Shown one piece after another: positions 34,654 through 34,745 of a stretch of 34,745 nt of DNA; position 1 is the first letter of the stretch, and each line of letters opens with the position of its first letter. The DNA is taken from assembly GCA_000416315.1 (NCBI GenBank), contig ASZI01000007.1, positions 1-34,745 on the forward strand. The letters run 5' to 3'. The notes beneath the pieces were generated by a model. It worked only from the letters and a program-made list of their open reading frames with translations. It was not told the DNA's origin and searched no databases. This DNA is from Osedax symbiont Rs2 (GTDB lineage Bacteria > Pseudomonadota > Gammaproteobacteria > Pseudomonadales > Balneatricaceae). The translations under genes and the position numbers were made by a program.

Positions 34654-34745
34654 GCTCCCTCCCCTTGGCTACATTAAACCTAGATCCACAGCTGTAAATC
34701 GCTAGCTTGGCTATTAATTTTCAGTCGATAAAAATGACTAAAACC

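Overview
The window is an ordinary chromosomal stretch of a moderately AT-rich gammaproteobacterium. The mnmA-hflD-purB order is a gammaproteobacterial signature. The arginine/ornithine-type ABC transporter carries an AotO-like peptidase, as in Pseudomonas. NnrS, SCO/PCuAC copper genes, a flagellin and an Lrp/EamA pair also fit an aerobic, probably marine relative of the Pseudomonadales/Cellvibrionales. This placement is inference; there is no rRNA in the window and I found no tRNA.

Layout. 1-1500: 3' part of an acyl-CoA synthetase with its terminator. 1588-3090: an EamA exporter divergent from an Lrp/AsnC regulator. 3301-4470: NnrS, followed by about 670 bp without a gene. 5144-5938: a short flagellin-like gene with no flagellar neighbours. 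6029-7926: a phosphoribosyltransferase divergent from a SCO1/SenC plus PCuAC copper-delivery pair. 8099-9388: a PLP aminotransferase. 9395-9561: a possible small RNA with its own terminator. 9729-11072: a MATE pump.

11372-14353 is the least ordinary part. Four closely spaced minus-strand genes encode a pentapeptide-repeat potassium-channel-like protein, a KfrA-like coiled-coil DNA-binding protein, an unrecognised 140-residue protein and an orphan NarL-type response regulator with an enlarged loop next to its phospho-acceptor. They look like one transcription unit linking a membrane channel to DNA-binding proteins, which is my best candidate for an undescribed module.

14851-17372: a LysR regulator divergent from a two-subunit 3-oxoacid CoA-transferase (ketone-body type). 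The 3' end of the second subunit gene, with its downstream hairpin, is repeated once more as a decayed tandem copy at 17448-17597. 17774-22254: a NIF3-like protein, a GntR-like regulator, RlmF (23S rRNA methyltransferase), a GNAT acetyltransferase and D-Ala-D-Ala ligase. 22318-26110: DsbD, a class I DAHP synthase and a MoaE with no moaD beside it. 26336-29772: mnmA, hflD and purB, ending in a textbook terminator. 29845-34604: an Aot-like basic amino-acid transporter split into two divergent arms (aotP and aotO on minus; aotJ, aotQ and aotM on plus). A terminator/attenuator hairpin lies between the binding-protein and permease genes.

No transposase, integrase, CRISPR array or phage genes were seen. 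Several genes appear to start at TTG (LysR, channel, NIF3-like, DsbD, AotQ).
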